The position numbers and the translations under genes are program-made. From Gammaproteobacteria bacterium (GTDB lineage Bacteria > Pseudomonadota > Gammaproteobacteria > Enterobacterales > Kangiellaceae), in contig JABXIW010000467.1 in NCBI GenBank assembly GCA_013372875.1, positions 1 to 7,661 on the forward strand: 7,661 bases of DNA, written 5' to 3'. Position 1 is the stretch's first letter; each line of letters starts with the position of its first letter. Shown piece after piece: positions 5,701 to 7,661 of this stretch. Under the pieces are notes generated by a model, which was not told where the DNA came from, ran no database searches, and saw only the letters and a program-made list of their open reading frames with translations.

Positions 5701-7169
5701 AGCTTACCTAAGCTGTCATAACCATATTGAATTTGAGCACCGGAAGAGTGCAGTTTGGAAATTAATTGGCCTTGCTGATTGTACTGGTACTGTGTTGTCG
5801 AGTTATCTGGGAATACCGCTTTCTCTTTACGCCCTAAATGATCATAGTGCCATTGCCACGTTCTTCCTGTCGGGCTCGATTTTTCAAGCAGATGACCTTG
5901 CTCATCATGAATGAAAGTCCACTCATTATCTAAAGAGTCAGAATAAGAGGACTTTGCACCCTCATAATGGAATCGATAATCATAAATACCTGAGTCACCA
6001 AAGTTTCTAATGCACTTAGCACTCGAGCCTTCTCCCGACCATTCAAAGTGATGCGTAAACCCTGTTGGTCGAACACGTTTGGCTATCAAATGTTGGTCTT
6101 GATACTCATATCGCTCAGTCAAACCCAAATCATTCGTCGCACCAACAAGATCGTCTTGCTCGTCATAGATATATGTTGTTAATACTTGTTCTGTCTTTGC
6201 GTTCAGCAATTCAACAAGGCGCCCTTGTTTATCATATTGACACTCAAGAACTGGTCGCTTGTTATGTGCAACTTCAACTAGGCGGTGGTTTCTCGAATAA
6301 CGAAGTTGGAACGTCGAAAAGATTCCATTGCGGATTTGTTTTAATAGCCAAATGTCTTCTACCAACTCAAAACGATATTGATCACCACTAGAGAGAGTGA
6401 CAATTCGTGTATTTGGGTTTAGGAAATGACAGCTTGCTCCGACATAGACTTGATAACTTGTTGAACCATGCTTAACTGGTTCAAATTCAATCTCGTCAGC
6501 AGAATCACTTACAAATTCCCATGAGGTGACGTTGTGCTTTTCATCTGTGACTTCTTTCAGTTCAAATTGAAAAGCATGTCGCCAACCGTAACCAAGACCT
6601 TGATTTCGGGAAGCTTTGGATGAGCGATACGTTCTTGACCAAACGAAGCCATTGGGAAGCTCTACATCATTGAGTGTTAATATTTCTTCGCCCGTTACTA
6701 GAGAAACCGGATCTCCCGCTTTTTCATGACATTCGCTGCCCGTCTGTAAAGGCTTTGCAGAGGCTGAATTCTTAGCTTGGGTTTTAGAAGATGTATGTGC
6801 TTTGTTCTGCTTAGACTTTGCTTTTACTTGCTTAGGTACCGGTGTTGGTTCACTGGATATTGTCGCGTTTTTCTTTGTTTTAGGGAAACTAGCGACATAA
6901 AGAGAACCATTCACAAGTGCTTTTGCAAATACAGGCGCATAAAGCTCTGGTGTCAGTTCTTCATCCGGTACGTTTGGGGGAAACTGACCAAGTAGATGAT
7001 ACAACTCTTCAACACGGCTTGAGCTAAGCGGTACGAAGTCATCTAGAAACGCCTTCGCACTCTGTTCTGAGTCAAACTTTTTGTGTTCGCCTTTTGGGAT
7101 TGGCTGACTGGAAAAATGATAGCTTTGACCAAGGCAGTTGGTGAGAGGGATAACAAATTGAGGAATCAT
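2799..7169 (-). CDS. PAAR-less Rhs (YD-repeat) polymorphic toxin with C-terminal PoNe-like nuclease (1456 aa)
   Basis: Likely a T6SS-delivered antibacterial effector. Order of parts: residues 1-111, an N-terminal region with no PAAR motif or membrane segments and an A-K-A-L-V-N-G-S-L-Y-V-A element (82-93); residues 112-139, a Lys/Ser/Ala/Gln-rich linker; DUF6531 from about 146 (CHEKAGDPVSLVTGEE); then many YD repeats (for example YEYDKHGQVVK near 524, FKYDSMGRIIRK near 695, YQYDTLGHVTK near 884, YEYDALGRRTKK near 972) forming the hollow Rhs shell. The core ends RFQGQYFD (1074-1081), ARYYDPKLGRF (1091-1101), and then the self-cleavage pair DPISIAGG (from D1105) and DPTGF (from D1127). The variable C-terminus (1132-1456) is the toxin: an unassigned segment to about 1300, then a PD-(D/E)xK nuclease. 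The ATG at 7169 is the only one before an in-frame stop upstream, but AGGAAAGGA lies an unusually long 16 nt away. No vgrG, PAAR or adaptor gene is in the window. Confidence 0.93.
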   Translation of the reverse strand: MIPQFVIPLTNCLGQSYHFSSQPIPKGEHKKFDSEQSAKAFLDDFVPLSSSRVEELYHLLGQFPPNVPDEELTPELYAPVFAKALVNGSLYVASFPKTKKNATISSEPTPVPKQVKAKSKQNKAHTSSKTQAKNSASAKPLQTGSECHEKAGDPVSLVTGEEILTLNDVELPNGFVWSRTYRSSKASRNQGLGYGWRHAFQFELKEVTDEKHNVTSWEFVSDSADEIEFEPVKHGSTSYQVYVGASCHFLNPNTRIVTLSSGDQYRFELVEDIWLLKQIRNGIFSTFQLRYSRNHRLVEVAHNKRPVLECQYDKQGRLVELLNAKTEQVLTTYIYDEQDDLVGATNDLGLTERYEYQDQHLIAKRVRPTGFTHHFEWSGEGSSAKCIRNFGDSGIYDYRFHYEGAKSSYSDSLDNEWTFIHDEQGHLLEKSSPTGRTWQWHYDHLGRKEKAVFPDNSTTQYQYNQQGQLISKLHSSGAQIQYGYDSLGKLVKTVSPDGDLEKAYYNSLGQRVWDIDALGCVTEYEYDKHGQVVKRESEDGKKSRWWWDKQQRLVAHEVDGTLLRYSYGATDLVNGIAYPDGCVAQISYDDYGRRTSIRYFNDEDKVGYSEEYAYDEFSRVAQIQTPEGVTSYQWGALAQQEAVIFPDGSHISYEYDQQRNLTKLVRSDGLEFEFLYDSEGLLSGTVGFDGLHSQFKYDSMGRIIRKDVVDRTVLYRYDDAGFLQHIKAGNGKNIVENHFNYTLGGRLTLASNRHQTLQYQYSSFGHLTKRIQGQFEIGEEFNRVGQRISQTLPDKTSLNFSYDTNGRLSEIRFSDDSLPKIEFQYDVMGRLSVTETASFKESKLYDGVGRLVEQQWSDREKKYIYNAQNRISSILDNTAGATHYQYDTLGHVTKVSEASSTSTFESDSFGNPALADSKVMSDRIEAYAGVRYKYDQQGNQVKREGDGTVQKRVFDALNQLVEVHGDSSISHYEYDALGRRTKKITQHGITEFLWEGERLLGERTADGFRWYLYQPETYIPLAVLENGSIYLYECDQVGKPERLKDSAGNIVWSASYDVHGFASIDVEEVRNPLRFQGQYFDQETNLHYNLARYYDPKLGRFIQQDPISIAGGINHYQYAINPIQWIDPTGFLCEEGLKRLQQMLADYQAQNNVPQEVCDQILEAAKESSVGEDGVRSQVKIRKPKGKNHIRYEYDLDHIDCERNEITFYRHINHSDGSRHEVQYVVGIEEFVNAHVFDSEKVGGEEGCTIFTEDLVLNKAEYKENSELNTSDYELTERNKAKIDECLKERQEAMDARSGEEGYNAQIGNINQQSAKIGELAADDFVRSKRPNAKLLHPKDIGTSISKPGDFDMVYEVEDPPPGEIIIVEAKGGSSPLGSRKIGNEAYQQGTSKYAEEITKLMSENEDETTEKIAAKKIRDAYSFGIPIRYIHTKASIPETGDASDIKVGIAEFKID
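2802..3269 (-). other. PoNe-type PD-(D/E)xK nuclease domain of the Rhs toxin (residues ~1301-1456)
   Basis: Predicted DNA-degrading toxin domain. Seen: a helix with AKIGELAADDF (1315-1325); PGDFDMVYEV (1348-1357), giving Asp1352; EIIIVEAKGG (1364-1373), giving the E-x-K pair Glu1369 and Lys1371; then LGSR (1377-1380) and QQGTSKYAEEI (1388-1398). An Asp before one strand followed by E-x-K on the next is the metal-binding core of PD-(D/E)xK enzymes. The combination FDxVY ... EAKGG ... QGTxxY fits the PoNe (polymorphic nuclease effector) family first described in V. parahaemolyticus T6SS effectors. The closing strand GIPIRYIHTKASI (1425-1437) and the C-terminal IAEFKID fit the fold edge. DNase activity itself is inferred. 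Confidence 0.75.
3270..3776 (-). other. Unassigned segment between the Rhs self-cleavage site and the nuclease (residues ~1132-1300)
   Basis: After cleavage at DPTGF the released toxin would begin LCEEGLKRLQQML and carry about 170 residues before the nuclease motifs. The segment starts with a predicted helix (1135-1150). It continues with a charged beta-like part, KIRKPKGKNHIRYEYDLDHI (1180-1199), EITFYRHINHSDGSRHEVQYVVG (1205-1227, read as separate strands), and ends in a highly charged helix (1276-1295). I do not recognise a family. It could be a second functional domain, an uptake or translocation element, or a linker packed inside the shell. Confidence 0.5.
3777..3857 (-). other. Rhs autoproteolysis motif (residues 1105-1131)
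   Basis: The motif runs D1105-P-I-S-I-A-G-G, then NHYQY (1114-1118), N-P (1121-1122) and W-I-D1127-P-T-G-F1131. In studied Rhs proteins two such Asp-Pro motifs act as an aspartic protease that cuts just after DPxGL, freeing the C-terminal toxin inside the shell. Both Asp are present. Ser replaces the usual Gly in the first motif, and Phe replaces Leu at the expected cut point. Confidence 0.75.
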
Positions 7170-7185
7170 AGTTGTAACGAGTGTG

Positions 7186-7194
7186 TCCTTTCCT
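7186..7194 (-). promoter_or_regulatory. Distant Shine-Dalgarno-like site of rhs
   Basis: AGGAAAGGA on the - strand is the only purine-rich site before the rhs ATG (7169), but 16 nt separate them, much longer than the usual 5-10 nt. No closer site and no alternative in-frame start exist, because a TAG lies in frame upstream. Translation initiation may therefore be weak or depend on leader structure. Confidence 0.4.
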
Positions 7195-7210
7195 ATTGCC
7201 TACCACTGAC

Positions 7211-7270
7211 TTCACAAGTTTGCTTTGTTTTCATCTAGCAGGTACTGAGAATACAAAGCAAACGTGTGAA
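7211..7270 (-). repeat. 18-bp-arm inverted repeat (hairpin) in the rhs leader region
   Basis: Arms 7211-7228 and 7253-7270 are reverse complements at 17 of 18 positions (core TTTGCTTTGT / ACAAAGCAAA; the mismatch pairs 7217 with 7264) around a 24-nt loop. It ends 41 nt before the rhs ATG on the - strand. There is no T run after it, so it is not a standard intrinsic terminator. It could be an mRNA leader structure, an operator with widely spaced halves, or a recombination-type site. Its length makes chance unlikely. Confidence 0.65.
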
Positions 7271-7661
7271 AGCCGGATCCTTTTCAGAATTCGACTATTC
7301 CTTGACTTGAATGCACTAAGGCGAATTTGATGCTCTTTAAAAAGCTGAGCGTCACGTACTCTAGCGGCTAAAAATGCCTTGAGTAAATGAACAATAGTGT
7401 GAGTGAGACTGAGGTCTCAGCGATTTGCCTTTTAGAGGACAATTTCTTTTGTTAATTTGACTCGCTCCCCAGATAACAAAATTCACCAAGAAAATTTACA
7501 ATAGTCGCATGACTGAGATACCGTGTCTCACACAAGAGAAGCTGACTCAAACTATAGAACGTTATGCTCATGTCCAACGTGTCACGACAAGCTTCTGGCT
7601 TTCCATTACATAATCGAAGCAATAAAAAAGGTTCATCGCGGATAAGCGGGAACTAAAAACA
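7271..7661. other. Gene-free stretch upstream of the rhs leader
   Basis: All six frames are broken by frequent stops. The longest ATG-led reading frame I noted here is 34 codons (7509-7613, +), with no good ribosome site. No tRNA, rRNA, transposase remnant or clear sigma-70 or sigma-54 promoter for rhs was recognised. The stretch contains a boxA-like TGCTCTTTAA (7331-7340) and two degenerate repeats with TGAGA/TCTCA dyads (7385-7421 and 7491-7533). The rhs promoter probably lies here or further right. Confidence 0.5.
7385..7533. repeat. Two degenerate repeat units with TGAGA/TCTCA dyads
   Basis: Both units contain the blocks ACAATAGT, GACTGAG and GTCTCA in the same order: 7391-7398, 7407-7413 and 7414-7419 in the first; 7498-7505, 7511-7517 and 7525-7530 in the second, about 107 bp on. 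Each forms a dyad: TGAGAC-TGAG-GTCTCA at 7404-7419, and TGAGATACCGTGTCTCA at 7514-7530. They may be paired binding sites for a regulator, or decayed copies of one element. Confidence 0.4.

Noticed and set aside
4007..6391. Several + strand reading frames of 65-108 codons inside the rhs gene
   Set aside because: They lie antisense to a long, clearly coding Rhs frame, have no family resemblance and are best explained as shadows of it.
2799..7169. Repetitive coding sequence as DNA tandem repeats or a CRISPR-like array
   Set aside because: The periodicity is the divergent YD-repeat protein pattern; the DNA copies are not near-identical and have no constant spacer layout.
7193..7234. 13-codon upstream reading frame (MKTKQTCEVSGRQ) on -, starting in the hairpin loop before rhs
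   Set aside because: Its stop abuts the distant Shine-Dalgarno-like site, which is curious, but it has no ribosome site of its own and such short frames are common by chance.
7275..7293. Adjacent GGATCC and GAATTC restriction-like sites suggesting vector or cloning junction
   Set aside because: Two 6-bp sites can occur together by chance, and the flanks show no vector or adaptor sequence.
7509..7613. 34-codon ATG-led reading frame on + (starts M-T-E-I-P-C-L-T-Q-E)
   Set aside because: No good ribosome site, no recognisable family, overlaps the TGAGA/TCTCA dyad, and a length expected by chance.

Overview
The window looks like chromosomal DNA of a marine gammaproteobacterium, most probably a Vibrio (Harveyi-clade-like). 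This rests on the moderately AT-rich codon use, the style of the Rhs, immunity and lipoprotein sequences, and a sigma-54/NtrC-type nitrogen promoter. No rRNA or tRNA is present to fix the species, so this is inference.

Layout, left to right. (1) A small secreted lipoprotein gene on the + strand (59-238) ends at a strong bidirectional terminator (274-304). (2) Convergent with it is a solitary Amt-family ammonium transporter on the - strand (313-1533). It is preceded by a near-consensus sigma-54 promoter (1630-1645) and two NtrC-like half-site boxes (1743-1780), and no glnK lies beside it. (3) Upstream of amt, and insulated from it by an intrinsic terminator (1823-1850), is a two-gene - strand toxin/immunity operon. 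It comprises a 1456-residue PAAR-less Rhs/YD-repeat protein (2799-7169) and, 17 nt behind it, a 299-residue immunity protein resembling the Imm49 family (1882-2781). (4) The right-hand 490 bases hold no convincing gene. They contain an 18-bp-arm inverted repeat in the presumed rhs leader and two degenerate repeats with TGAGA/TCTCA dyads.

How the genes work together. The Rhs protein reads as a type VI secretion (T6SS) effector or pro-effector for killing competing bacteria. An N-terminal delivery region and a basic linker precede a DUF6531/YD-repeat shell. The shell ends in a DP...DPxG self-cleavage motif, and beyond it lie a 170-residue segment I cannot assign and a C-terminal PD-(D/E)xK nuclease of the PoNe type. 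The downstream gene should protect the producer. The unusual points are the pairing of a PoNe-like nuclease with an Imm49-like rather than a DUF1910/1911 (PoNi) protein, the lack of a PAAR domain, and the unassigned segment. The ammonium transporter and lipoprotein look like ordinary flanking chromosome.
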